In this document: positions 35,233-42,971 of the stretch, in pieces
Position numbering within the stretch: the stretch's first letter is position 1
Layout: every line of letters starts with the position of its first letter
NCBI RefSeq assembly: GCF_001742145.1
Contig: NZ_CP015749.1
Location: 3,844,001 to 3,908,000 of the forward strand
DNA from: Pectobacterium parmentieri
GTDB lineage: Bacteria > Pseudomonadota > Gammaproteobacteria > Enterobacterales > Enterobacteriaceae
DNA length: 64,000 nt
Direction of reading: 5' to 3'
The notes under the pieces: model-generated
What the model saw: only the letters and a program-made list of their open reading frames with translations
Databases searched by the model: none
Told to the model about the DNA's origin: nothing
Made by a program: the position numbers and the translations under genes

Positions 35233-35339
35233 TCCCCAGCATAACTCTTCTCGCTCGTTGGGTCACACTAAATTTAGCATGAAGACTACCTGATGCAGAT
35301 TTTAATAATGTAACGAGAACTGAGTTTTTCTGATCCCCT

Positions 35340-35610
35340 CTAATTATTTTCTTCGTCCAACGGTTCTATCAAGTCAGGCGAGATATAACAACCACCGTCC
35401 GGATCATAATACCTAAAACGGTTATAACGTAAGCCACTTTCTTCGTCACGACATTGCCCGGCAAAAACCAGTCCCGGATCGTGTTTTTCAGCTTTCTCCG
35501 TATAGCACTGGCCCCATAAGTTAGCGCGCGGGCCTGCCAGCAAAGCTCACCGGTCTGGTTGCTCATATCGTCATACTCATAGCGTGCCTAGGTCTGGCCA
35601 CCATAAATGC
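35340..35610 (-). pseudogene. Truncated and frameshifted rhs 3' fragment
   Basis: Contains the end of the Rhs core: NQTGELCWQA, then (after a shift) ANLWGQCYTEKAEKHDPGL and YNRFRYYDPDGGCYISPDL. Compared with the longer rhs at 42972-45446, one C is missing in the run before GCGCGC (about 35529), which breaks the frame. Further upstream the text jumps from YEYDD straight to NQTGEL, an internal deletion of roughly 1.9 kb relative to the longer rhs. A stop (EENN*) follows the core where a toxin tip should start. Confidence 0.75.
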
Positions 35611-35628
35611 ACTGTATTTAGTGTGAGA

Positions 35629-36054
35629 CTAATAAAACAGACTAAACCATTTGCTCCACCAAGTTTTTTGATAAATATTAATTTTGAAGGCATCTCCATA
35701 GCCGTCAATGAGTAAATTAAAGTTATCTTTTTTTCCTTCATATTCATCACCAGGAAAAACAAAAAGAATTGGATTCAGATCGTAGCGATTAATAAAATAA
35801 AATGGTGATGATTGGCCTATGTACTTTTCATCCCTATCATATAGAACTATATAAACTACAGACCCATCAATAGAAAAAATATGATAAAAATACAGCGGAC
35901 TAAAAGGAAATGGATTGTAAGTAACAGCTTTATAATATTTGTCTTTTGAGTAAAACTCGTCGACTTTGTTATAGGTTAAATTAAAAGAAACTGGAGAGAG
36001 TATGAAAACGTAAGAAAACAAAATGAGATAAATTGCCAGTCGTTTTTTTTTCAT
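35629..36054 (-). CDS. Membrane-anchored 141-aa protein, second copy
   Basis: Near-identical paralogue of the protein at 45467-45892. An N-terminal hydrophobic stretch (LAIYLILFSYVFILSPVSF, residues ~5-23) is a signal anchor or uncleaved signal, followed by a periplasmic domain with YNPFPFSPLYFYHIF and FINRYDLNPILFVFPGDEY. Possibly DUF6201, a family seen near type VI secretion cargo genes (from memory). Here the upstream partner is broken, so this intact copy is an orphan, perhaps kept as immunity. Confidence 0.7.
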   Translation of the reverse strand: MKKKRLAIYLILFSYVFILSPVSFNLTYNKVDEFYSKDKYYKAVTYNPFPFSPLYFYHIFSIDGSVVYIVLYDRDEKYIGQSSPFYFINRYDLNPILFVFPGDEYEGKKDNFNLLIDGYGDAFKINIYQKTWWSKWFSLFY

Positions 36055-36061
36055 AAAAAAA

Positions 36062-36379
36062 TCATCCTTTTCTTTTCAGATGGAAGGGTCCAGAAAACAT
36101 CAGAAAAACTATAAAATCCGCTCCTGAGTTATGCTTACCCTGCCATTTTCTAAAATCTGAATTCCATACAGGAACAAAATCAAAATATTCTCTTGCCAGA
36201 AACCCAAACACCCCTACGCTATATGATGATAAATATATTGGCGTTTCTGCTTTTGTAAGAATATAACCTTTACCCCAAACCCCTAGCGGTTCTGGTTTCT
36301 CCATATCGATAGCGTTTATTATTTTTTCATCAACAAAGCCATAAGTATCCTTAATGTATTTGCCGATAGCCTTCCCCAC
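36062..36379 (-). pseudogene. C-terminal fragment of the 296-aa island protein, second copy
   Basis: Matches the last ~100 residues of the protein at 45889-46779 (YIKDTYGFVDEKI, PEPLGVWGKGYILTKAET, REYFDFVPVWNSDFRKWQ). One A is missing in a run near 36104 relative to the intact copy, so the end is frameshifted (MFSGPFHLKRKG). At its 5' side the sequence switches to a Rhs junction (ATAGGGGGGTTGGGTGGGGA), out of frame. So this fragment was joined to a rhs end by recombination. Confidence 0.75.
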
Positions 36380-36518
36380 CCAACCCCCCTATTGGGCCAA
36401 GTACAACAATCTAGCCTTCTGGCGAATCGTACTATCTGTTTCAACCATAAGTGGATTTCATCCAGTCGTCATAATGTAGGAAATCACCCATGCTACCGCC
36501 TATCCACGAGGGAGTTAA

Positions 36519-36767
36519 GGTATATTCTAAGTCAGGCTTTACCGTTACGTTACTATACCGTGGGATACGCCCCGCACAAACCTGTTATAAACAGGTTTGT
36601 GCGGGCGAGTCTCAAAATGAGACGAGTAAAACGGCAGGCCCAGCCCGCCGTCGGCGATTAACCTTAAAGGCCGCTGGCTGGAAGAGTCGGGGTTTATGAC
36701 CGGGATGCCCATCACTATTACCGTTGAGCGCGGGAGACTGGTGATTGAGGCGGAGATTAACCTCTGA
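36519..36767 (+). pseudogene. Decayed symE-like gene, copy A
   Basis: The C-terminal SymE signature is intact in one frame (LKGRWLEESGFMTGMPITIT then VERGRLVIEAEINL, stop 36765-36767). The start codon is lost and about 20 bases are missing near 36545 compared with copies C and D. SymE proteins are AbrB-fold SOS toxins frequently found next to rhs genes. Confidence 0.75.
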
Positions 36768-36791
36768 CGCCGCACACGATAAACAGCGGAT

Positions 36792-36834
36792 AAAATAAAG
36801 CCTGAAGGATCGTTAAGATCGCTTCCGGTTTATT
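36792..36834. terminator. Hairpin after symE copy A
   Basis: AAATAAAGCC.GAAGGATC...GATCGCTTCCGG.TTTATT; the same hairpin follows all four symE copies and also ends the immunity genes transcribed from the other side. Confidence 0.75.
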
Positions 36835-37276
36835 ATAACCTAAAAGATTTTTTTATATTATTTTTACTTTCTTTTGATAGAGCAAACGATATGTATATAT
36901 TGCTATCAACTCTCTTAAACCTTACTGCATAATTTTCTGGTGGCAACTTGATAAAATAACCAGATACACTACTTATATCATCAGGTTCTAGATCGCCACC
37001 TGTAGTATCCTCACCTGCGCCAATGAATATATTTCCTGACGGAACATTAATATATGCAACATCATCATAATCATTTAAAGATTCAACAATATTTATCAAA
37101 TACTCGCCATCGCTGCCTAAATTTAAAAAAACAGCGTTACCATTATTGATTTCATCTATTTCATCCTCCTCGATACTCCACCAATCAGCCGTATCCGTAA
37201 TGCGATGCTTAAGTGATTGCAGATCAAATATAACTATCGTTGCTGTATCCGTAAAAATATTGAAGTTGATATTCAT
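36833..37276 (-). CDS. Immunity-like protein of the Rhs array
   Basis: 147 residues, acidic, no signal. Conserved-looking segments are TDTATIVIFDLQSLKHRITD, TADWWSIEEDEIDEINNGN and IFIGAGEDTTGGDLEPDD. It may belong to DUF6386 (from memory; unverified). It follows a toxin-tip remnant (37285-37450) at 8 bp distance on the same strand, the standard order toxin then immunity. Faces a degenerate symE. Confidence 0.65.
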   Translation of the reverse strand: MNINFNIFTDTATIVIFDLQSLKHRITDTADWWSIEEDEIDEINNGNAVFLNLGSDGEYLINIVESLNDYDDVAYINVPSGNIFIGAGEDTTGGDLEPDDISSVSGYFIKLPPENYAVRFKRVDSNIYISFALSKESKNNIKKSFRL

Positions 37277-37284
37277 TTCATGCC

Positions 37285-37563
37285 TCAGTTAAATATTATC
37301 GCACTTATTTTATCACCAGGTTGAAGTCCTGCTTTTCTTCCTGCATTTTTAAGATCACTACCAACACTTTTGTTAATGGTTTCATTCAACATTTGCAAGC
37401 GCTGCTCGCCGTTCTGGACACTTTCGTTAAGAAGGCAATGATGGAACAGGTGATGAACATCACCAGTAAACGATATCTTCGCCCACCATAAGTAACCAAA
37501 AGGAGTTGTTGCTATGGCTGCACATGATTCCACATCATGCAACACAGTAAATAAAGCGACCAA
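37285..37563 (-). pseudogene. Remnant of a Rhs toxin tip
   Basis: Only the C-terminal part looks genuine: GEQRLQMLNETINKSVGSDL and GRKAGLQPGDKISAIIFN, directly ahead of an immunity-like gene. The upstream part runs into the antisense of symE copy B and has no Rhs core. The toxin type cannot be recognised. Confidence 0.5.
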
Positions 37564-37805
37564 AACAGAACGTTACTACACGGTGGGATACGCCCCGCAC
37601 ACATCTGTTATAAACAGGTTTGAACAGCTTTAGCTGGCCCGCAGGGCGGGTCTCAAAATGAGACGAGTAAAACGGCAAGCCCAACCCGCCATCCGCCATC
37701 CGCCATCCGCCATCCGCCATCAACCTTAAAGGCCGCTGGCTGGAGGCATCGTGATTTATGACTGAGATGCCGATTATCGGAGTGAGACTGCTGATTGAGA
37801 CGGCT
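37550..37805 (+). pseudogene. Decayed symE-like gene, copy B, with expanded 7-bp repeat
   Basis: Matches the other symE copies from KATKTERYYTVGYAPHTSV onward but lacks the first ~16 codons and has a stop after NRFEQL. Where copies C and D have two CCGCC(A/G)T units, this copy has five perfect CCGCCAT units (37686-37720). The C-terminal half is further damaged (ASRDL, deletion near ITITVE). Confidence 0.7.
37686..37720. repeat. CCGCCAT x5 microsatellite
   Basis: Five perfect copies of a 7-bp unit inside symE copy B; the paralogous position in copies C and D has two units. Confidence 0.9.
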
Positions 37806-37828
37806 CACACTATACGTAATAAATAACG

Positions 37829-37875
37829 AAAAAATAAAGCTGGAAAAATCATTTATATCTCTTCCGGGTTTTATC
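37829..37875. terminator. Degenerate hairpin after symE copy B
   Basis: AAAAAATAAAGCTGGAAAAATC...TCTTCCGGGTTTTATCTATTT, a weakened version of the hairpin after the other symE copies. Confidence 0.5.
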
Positions 37876-37888
37876 TATTTAAACGTTA

Positions 37889-38332
37889 TCAACGTTTAAA
37901 AAAACTATTCTTTTTAGATATGTCTATGTTAATTTTTTGAATAAGAATATCTGATCTAGGATCAATAACATTCATGTCTTCATCAATAATGATTAAATCA
38001 CGGTCACATAGCGACCTAATCATGCTATGTAAAATAGGAAGGTCGCTATTTCTAAGATCAACTCTTAGCTTGATTTCGATTAACTCCTTATCGTCGAACA
38101 TTATTGCAATACAATCTTTATCATAATCACCGAAAAAAACCGTCTCTTTATCCCAATGTTTGTTTTTTTCTAAGTAATTTACTCCTCTAATTAAAATATC
38201 TTCTTGACCGAATTCATAAAACCACTTTATTTCATTAAAATCATCTTCAGTGATTTTTTTTGGTACATTCCCATACCTACTAACTAAAGCATGTTTAGGG
38301 ACAGCCCAAAATGAATATTGCCAAAATGCCAT
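37889..38332 (-). CDS. Probable immunity protein to the ParB-like Rhs tip
   Basis: 147 residues from the ATG at 38332 (AGGTG at the correct distance inside the end of the toxin gene). A small cytosolic protein with MAFWQYSFWAVPKHAL, an acidic middle (FFGDYDKDCIAIMFDDKELI) and a basic tail (ISKKNSFFKR). No family recognised. Its start is 11 bp after the toxin stop, so the two form a linked toxin-immunity pair. Confidence 0.7.
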   Translation of the reverse strand: MAFWQYSFWAVPKHALVSRYGNVPKKITEDDFNEIKWFYEFGQEDILIRGVNYLEKNKHWDKETVFFGDYDKDCIAIMFDDKELIEIKLRVDLRNSDLPILHSMIRSLCDRDLIIIDEDMNVIDPRSDILIQKINIDISKKNSFFKR

Positions 38333-38343
38333 AATTTTTACAC

Positions 38344-38767
38344 CTACAAGTATCGCCAATATCCAGGTATTCGTATAACTTCATCAAATAAATCAGCGGA
38401 TGTATTATAGCCACGGAATGGTAATTCAACTTTCTCAACAGGAACACTTTCTATTCCAAGATTTTTGGCTGAAAAATATCGATGATGCCCATCAACTATG
38501 TACATTTTTCCATCGTGCGTTACATATTTTATAGATTCATTGATTTTACCATCAGACTTGATTGCATCTAATAACTTCCTCATTTCATTTTTAGATTTAT
38601 TAGGCGAATGTGTTGGTATTAGATCACTGACATTTGCTGTTTCACAACCAGCCAACCCAAACGGATCAACCCAACTGACAGGGTTATGCACATACCCATA
38701 GTTATTATCACCTCCCGCTATCCCTATCGGATCAAGTGCAACAATCCAGCCTTCTGGCGAGTAGTAC
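38344..38767 (-). CDS. Displaced Rhs C-terminal tip with ParB-like nuclease domain
   Basis: An orphan tip without the Rhs shell. The first part is Rhs core end: [41 protein letters not shown], the usual junction before a toxin. The toxin that follows (~100 residues) has [20 protein letters not shown], the DGHHR motif of ParB/sulfiredoxin-fold nucleases, ending [15 protein letters not shown] stop codon (TAG) just before YYSP separates it from any rhs core. It would need recombination with a full rhs to be delivered. In-frame ATG at 38691. Confidence 0.72.
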
Positions 38768-38854
38768 TACTGTTTTAGCCATAAGTGGCTTTTATCCAGT
38801 CGTCATAATGTCGTAAATCATCCATGCTACCGCCTATCCACGAGAGAGTTAATC

Positions 38855-39149
38855 ATGGCTAAGGCACATTCTAAGTCAGGTGTCACCGTTAACAAAGCAA
38901 CCAAAACAGAATGTTACTACACCGTGGGATACGCCCTGCACAAACCTGTTATAAACAGGTTTGAACAGCGTTAGCTGGCCCGCAGGGCGAGTCTCAAAAT
39001 GAGACGAGTAAAACGGCAGGCCCAACCCGCCGTCCGCCATCAACCTTAAAAGCCGCTGGCTGGAAGAGTCGGGGTTTATGACGGGGATGCCGATAACCGT
39101 GACGGTGGAGCGGGGCAGGCTGATTATTGAGACGGAGATTAATCTGTAG
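38855..39149 (+). pseudogene. Decayed symE-like gene, copy C
   Basis: Starts MAKAHSKSGVTVNKATKTEC and reads YYTVGYALHKPVINRFEQR before a TAG at 38972-38974. The SymE C-terminal half (INLKSRWLEESGFMTGMPIT, VTVERGRLIIETEINL, stop 39147-39149) is in another frame; total length 295 bp is not a multiple of three. About 98% like copy D including ~115 bp upstream. Confidence 0.8.
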
Positions 39150-39167
39150 CGTTTGGCCAAGATATAA

Positions 39168-39216
39168 AATAAAAAGCCGGAAGGATCGTTGGGATCACTT
39201 CCGGATTTTATTTATT
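39168..39216. terminator. Hairpin after symE copy C
   Basis: AAATAAAAAGCCGGAAGGATCGTT...GATCACTTCCGGATTTTATTTATTTT; A and T tracts on both sides allow termination in both directions. Confidence 0.8.
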
Positions 39217-39648
39217 TTATAAATTATTATCAATAGATGCCACGTATGTTTTCGCTTTTACTGACAAAAATAAATCATTTCCAATGAAAACATATCCTAA
39301 TGATTCATTATTTTCATCAATCTCTTCATAAACACCGGTATGAAGATCAGAACCATTAGTATAATTAGATAAACCTGATGCTTTGTCAGTACAAAAAAAT
39401 AAATCGAAAAATTTAAATTCAAAATTAGCCATTCTATACCCAGCATTATTATACACTTCATCAGGCATATCTGATTCGTCATTTAACTTATTGAGTTTAA
39501 GGTAGCTATCAATATCTTTTTTTAGACCATCCATACCTAAAAAAACCAAAAAACGTACATTCAGACAGACTCCAGAATAAGAGAAAAATGGTTCAGATAC
39601 ACTTTCCATAACCCACGGGAACTTAATATTTCTTAGTAAAAACCTCAT
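39217..39648 (-). CDS. Probable immunity protein of the displaced Rhs tip at 39645-40166
   Basis: 143 residues with no recognised family; segments LKKDIDSYLKLNKLNDESDM, NFEFKFFDLFFCTDKASGLS and the C-terminal strands LGYVFIGNDLFLSVKAKTYV. Its ATG overlaps the toxin stop as ATGA, so translation is coupled. The gene is intact although the toxin carries a nonsense codon, which is usual for immunity genes retained as protection. Confidence 0.68.
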   Translation of the reverse strand: MRFLLRNIKFPWVMESVSEPFFSYSGVCLNVRFLVFLGMDGLKKDIDSYLKLNKLNDESDMPDEVYNNAGYRMANFEFKFFDLFFCTDKASGLSNYTNGSDLHTGVYEEIDENNESLGYVFIGNDLFLSVKAKTYVASIDNNL

Positions 39649-40166
39649 TTAGCCAACCTAATAATATCAAGAATAGTGTTATTGTTTGGTCCTGGTGTAA
39701 TAGGGATAGACGATCCAGGCATGGAGAAAACCTCACCTCGTTGTCTTAGAGGAATTTCCTTTAATCGATTAAGCAATGTTTCTGTTACTGGAACTTCTTT
39801 TAATACCGTTGGCTTCATTCCAGCGGCAGATATTGCTGCTAGTGTCCTATTACTCTCAGCTATCCTTTGGCCTGTTTGAGGATGGATAAAATAGCTAACA
39901 GGTAATTGGTCTGTATGCAACACACCACTTTTGAAATCACCAGCAACATCATAGATACTTCACCCCCGAATATAGTCAGGCGCATCAGAATCAACATTCC
40001 TAAATGTATCACTGATTCTTTTTTGGCCGAAAAGTAAATCACAACCAACCAACCCAAACGGATCAACCCGACTGACAGGGTTATGCACATACCCATAGTT
40101 ATTATCACCTCCCGCTATCCCTATCGGGTCAAGTGCAACAATCCAGCCTTCTGGCGAGTAGTACTA
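39645..40166 (-). pseudogene. Displaced Rhs C-terminal tip interrupted by UGA
   Basis: Begins as Rhs core end ([33 protein letters not shown]) then a toxin region: [26 protein letters not shown], a TGA at 39960-39962, and in the same frame SIYDVAGDFKSGVLHTDQLP, YFIHPQTGQRIAESNRTLAA and GPNNNTILDIIRLAK. The frame is otherwise open, so a single substitution explains the break. The distal part (39645-39923) could still be made from an internal start. Toxin activity not recognised. Confidence 0.65.
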
Positions 40167-40252
40167 CCTGTTTTAGCCATAAGTGGCTTTTATCCAGTCG
40201 TCATAATGTCGTAAATCATCCATGCTACCGCCTATCCACGAGAGAGTTAATC

Positions 40253-40547
40253 ATGGCTAAGGCACATTCTAAGTCAGGTGTCACCGTTAACAAAGCAACC
40301 AAAACAGAATGTTACTACACCGTGGTATACGCACCGCACAAACCTGTTGTAAACAGGTTTGAACAGCGTTAGCTCGCCCGCAGGGCGAGTCTCAAAAGGA
40401 GACGAGTAAAACGGCAAGCCCAACCCGCCGTCCGCCATCAACCTCAAGGGCCGCTGGCTCGAAGAGTCGGGATTTATGACGGGGATGCCTATCACTATTA
40501 CCGTGGAGCGGGGCGGACTGGTAATTGAGGCGGAGATTAATCTGTAG
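40253..40547 (+). pseudogene. Decayed symE-like gene, copy D
   Basis: Same structure as copy C: MAKAHSKSGVTVNKATKTEC, stop after NRFEQR (40370-40372), and the SymE C-terminal signature in a different frame (GRWLEESGFMTGMPITITVE, GLVIEAEINL, stop 40545-40547). Length 295 bp. Copies C and D share the same inactivating changes, so they arose by duplication after decay. Confidence 0.8.
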
Positions 40548-40557
40548 ATGGAGGATA

Positions 40558-40600
40558 ATAAAAAGCCGGAAGGATCGTTGCGATCGTTTCCGGCTTTATT
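40558..40600. terminator. Hairpin after symE copy D
   Basis: AATAAAAAGCCGGAA ggatcgttgcgatcg TTTCCGGCTTTATT, with an inner GATCG/CGATC pairing; serves both symE and the immunity gene that ends at 40603. Confidence 0.85.
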
Positions 40601-40602
40601 CT

Positions 40603-41133
40603 CTAGAATTTCTCAAAAATGATATTATCAGGAGGGAAATTATTAGGAAATGAGTTTGCTTTTATTTTTCTCGATAAAATACCGGATAATAACGAAGTTA
40701 TACTTTTATCAAAATATTCTATATCTGGTGATCTAGATGCAACTATTGCAGTTCCCCATGCATCGCTATTATTTAGATCGGAAACGACCCAGAATATATA
40801 ATCACCATTATCTGTTACACCTATTGGTAAAAGCCCATTCTTTTCTGGGTAAAGGTTATACTTAAAATAGTCTGGATCTTCATTATTAAGATATTTAAAA
40901 TCATCAATAATTAATTTATTTTTCTCAAAAAAGTTAAGATCATTATTTTGAGTAAATGGATTGAATATTGCAATGAAATTAGCGATTATCCCCGAGCCAT
41001 AGTTACTGATAAACTCAATATAATCATTAGGAAACGTAGTGCTTTCACCTATATAAGGCCAAGCATTACCGCTCCCAGACTCATTGGGGATATCAGGTGG
41101 AACTAAAATTCTATTTAATTTAGGTATGGCCAT
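40603..41133 (-). CDS. SUKH-like immunity protein for the endonuclease tip
   Basis: 176 residues with the SUKH look: FPNDYIEFISNYGSGIIANF near residue 35, then NPFTQNNDLNFFEKN, LLPIGVTDNGDYIFWVVSDL and a C-terminal helix. The equivalent of the classic 'lp.dY..fl..yG.G' motif is clear. It lies 3 bp after the endonuclease-like toxin gene, so it is its likely inhibitor. Confidence 0.75.
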   Translation of the reverse strand: MAIPKLNRILVPPDIPNESGSGNAWPYIGESTTFPNDYIEFISNYGSGIIANFIAIFNPFTQNNDLNFFEKNKLIIDDFKYLNNEDPDYFKYNLYPEKNGLLPIGVTDNGDYIFWVVSDLNNSDAWGTAIVASRSPDIEYFDKSITSLLSGILSRKIKANSFPNNFPPDNIIFEKF

Positions 41134-41136
41134 GGT

Positions 41137-41535
41137 TTACATTCCAGGAGGATTAAGAAGAGTGACACTTTCAAAAAAGCCGCCACTGCCTTGAGCATTC
41201 ATTGTTATACCTGCCGGTATCCTAGAAGGACCTTTATATATAGGTGTGACCGACACATCAACTATTTCTCCTCGTTCTAACGCTTTCCTTATACGCCCTT
41301 CGATACTGCTCATATCCGGAGTATTCACTGGCCGATGTTGAATGGTAACCAAGTTACGAACATCATCGCCGGAACAGCCTAACTGCCGCCCTAACAAATG
41401 TCCACGAGCACGATTAGAACCAGCTCCTGTAATAAATCCGGGAGGTTGAATCGAAGGATTAGCATGCGTGCCCGTATTTATGTAACTAGAGTCTAGCCGA
41501 GCTCTAACACCTGTTGGGCGTCCTAGGTGATCCAA
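41137..41535 (-). CDS. Rhs toxin tip, DNA/RNA non-specific endonuclease type
   Basis: About 130 residues. The core RARGHLLGRQLGCSGDDVRN followed by LVTIQHRPVNTPDMSSIEGR is the pattern of endonuclease NS-like toxin tips (R-G-H catalytic motif and downstream N for metal binding). It should follow the Rhs junction ...NPLSW directly, but a one-base shift near 41530 puts it out of frame with the rhs remnant upstream. No normal start codon (only TTG at 41535), so as it stands it is probably not expressed as a full effector. Confidence 0.72.
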   Translation of the reverse strand: MDHLGRPTGVRARLDSSYINTGTHANPSIQPPGFITGAGSNRARGHLLGRQLGCSGDDVRNLVTIQHRPVNTPDMSSIEGRIRKALERGEIVDVSVTPIYKGPSRIPAGITMNAQGSGGFFESVTLLNPPGM

Positions 41536-41935
41536 CTCAGCGGATTCGGCACATACCCGTAATTACTTTCCCCACCCAATACCCCTATCGGGTCAGGCGA
41601 AACGTAGCATCCACCGTTCGGGTCATAGTACCGAAAACGGTTATAACATAGCCCGCTTTCGCTGTCACGATACTGTCCGGCAAAGCCAAGGCTGGGGTCG
41701 GTATTGTCTTCGGCAGAGCTCTGTTGCTGCTGCACTATTGTGAACCCAGTGCAGTCGTGAGACGAGCTCACCGTTGCGATGATGGAGTACTTCGGCTATC
41801 TGGTCGCCGTCCCACAGGTAGTCAATATTATCCTGCGTCTGGTCGCAGCGTTTGCCAATACGTCGCCCGAATGGATCGTAACGGTAGAACCAGCGTTCTC
41901 CGTTCGACACATCAGCTATCCATCGTTGGTTAAGG
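41523..41935 (-). pseudogene. Internally deleted rhs core fragment
   Basis: Reads NGERWFYRYDPFGRRIGKRC, LWDGDQIAEVLHHRNGELVS, RLHWVHN, then jumps to a second frame with DPSLGFAGQYRDSESGLCYN, RFRYYDPNGGCYVSPDPIGV and NYGYVPNPLSWIT*. About 55 residues present in the longer rhs between the two parts are missing and the frame changes at the scar. Confidence 0.78.
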
Positions 41936-42053
41936 TAGCCTTGACGATAAGCCGGAATAGCAATATAGGACAGTTAGCGAAGCGCAATCCATCATTTATA
42001 GACAGACTTACGACCCATTCGACGGATTAGGCCTTCAGTTGCCTCCAGCTAGC

Positions 42054-42722
42054 TTAATCAGGAAGGTATGAATATATTCGTTCAGATGACAAATGGAGAT
42101 ATTCCTTCTTTATTTCATCAAAATAGACTGAGGACACCTTAAACGCTTCTCTGGAACCAATACTCACTATATAAAACCCATGCTGATTAATAGCCAAGAA
42201 ATCTCCATCTTCCAAATCGCGCAAGTAGATCATAAGATCTTTACCTACTAAAACCTCATGGACCTCACTTTCATTAAATTTTAAAATACCCAACTCTGTT
42301 AAAGAGTTTTTTACTTCCTTACTCGATTTTTCGTATTTTACTCTACTCGAATCAATATTTAGAGTATCCACATCAAAACTACATTTTTTTATGTTTATAT
42401 CAGCATTAACTCCAGCCACGAGACCAGAGTGAAAATAAAACTCTAGTACAACATTCCTCCTTGATTTTTTATCAAAAACAGTCACCCCAGAAATAGAAAA
42501 ACCTTTTTCATGCTTTCTTTCATACAAAGATGATATTTTTGTATTGTAAGTGACTGCAATGTAATTAGGCATCCCTCCCCCTCCTGAAAGAAGGCGGCGA
42601 ATTACACCCTCTTTTATTTGCTTCAAATAATGCTCATATTCACTAGGCATTTTGTTGAGCACTAGGGAGAATAACTGCTCGACTATAGACCTATCATTGT
42701 TAACTCTAAATATATCAAACAT
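42054..42722 (-). CDS. Probable immunity protein of the main Rhs toxin tip
   Basis: 222 residues from the ATG at 42722, six bases after AAGGAG. No signal peptide. Segments: MFDIFRVNNDRSIVEQLFSL, KEGVIRRLLSGGGGMPNYIA, and EVLVGKDLMIYLRDLEDGDF followed by LAINQHGFYIVSIG. No family recognised. It is 10 bp downstream of the toxin-tip frame, so it most likely protects against that nuclease. Confidence 0.68.
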   Translation of the reverse strand: MFDIFRVNNDRSIVEQLFSLVLNKMPSEYEHYLKQIKEGVIRRLLSGGGGMPNYIAVTYNTKISSLYERKHEKGFSISGVTVFDKKSRRNVVLEFYFHSGLVAGVNADINIKKCSFDVDTLNIDSSRVKYEKSSKEVKNSLTELGILKFNESEVHEVLVGKDLMIYLRDLEDGDFLAINQHGFYIVSIGSREAFKVSSVYFDEIKKEYLHLSSERIYSYLPD

Positions 42723-42732
42723 AACCAACTCC

Positions 42733-42969
42733 TTAAAACCGAGTAAACCAGTTATATTTACTAAACCAACCCACATCGGGTTTGATTTCTTTTTTTAGGA
42801 ATTTAAACCTATATTTATCAATCAAAGAATGCTGAATAGTATTAACTTTCCACACATTAACCCAATTGTTAACCAGCCAGTCAGGAAGATTAAATCTTCT
42901 TTGCAATCGCTGAGTTATAAAAACATGATGATACTCAGTACTAATACGCAGTGTCGCGCCTGACTGCAT
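42733..42969 (-). CDS. HNH-like nuclease tip of the main rhs, separated by frameshift
   Basis: This frame is the true continuation of the Rhs junction: PFGLAGCSARLSKKAQQQLF, DAYKRRRGGTETLSYIKMQS and then STEYHHVFITQRLQRRFNLP, DWLVNNWVNVWKVNTIQHSL, IDKYRFKFLKKEIK. The EYHH...P.WL.N..N.....I.H pattern resembles HNH/AHH nucleases of toxin tips. An internal ATG at 42969 gives 78 residues, but the whole tip is about 107 residues after PFGLAGC. It is out of frame with the rhs core because of one missing base at 43127-43139. Confidence 0.65.
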   Translation of the reverse strand: MQSGATLRISTEYHHVFITQRLQRRFNLPDWLVNNWVNVWKVNTIQHSLIDKYRFKFLKKEIKPDVGWFSKYNWFTRF

Positions 42970-42971
42970 TT

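Noticed and set aside
36380..40606. Direct repeats that might suggest a CRISPR array
   Set aside because: The repeats are hundreds of bases long, are decayed symE genes and rhs junctions, and the spacing is over 1 kb.
41935..42050. Possible transposase remnant (NQRWIADV) next to the internally deleted rhs
   Set aside because: The match to IS3-type transposase wording is only a few residues long and continues directly into Rhs sequence, so it is probably coincidence.
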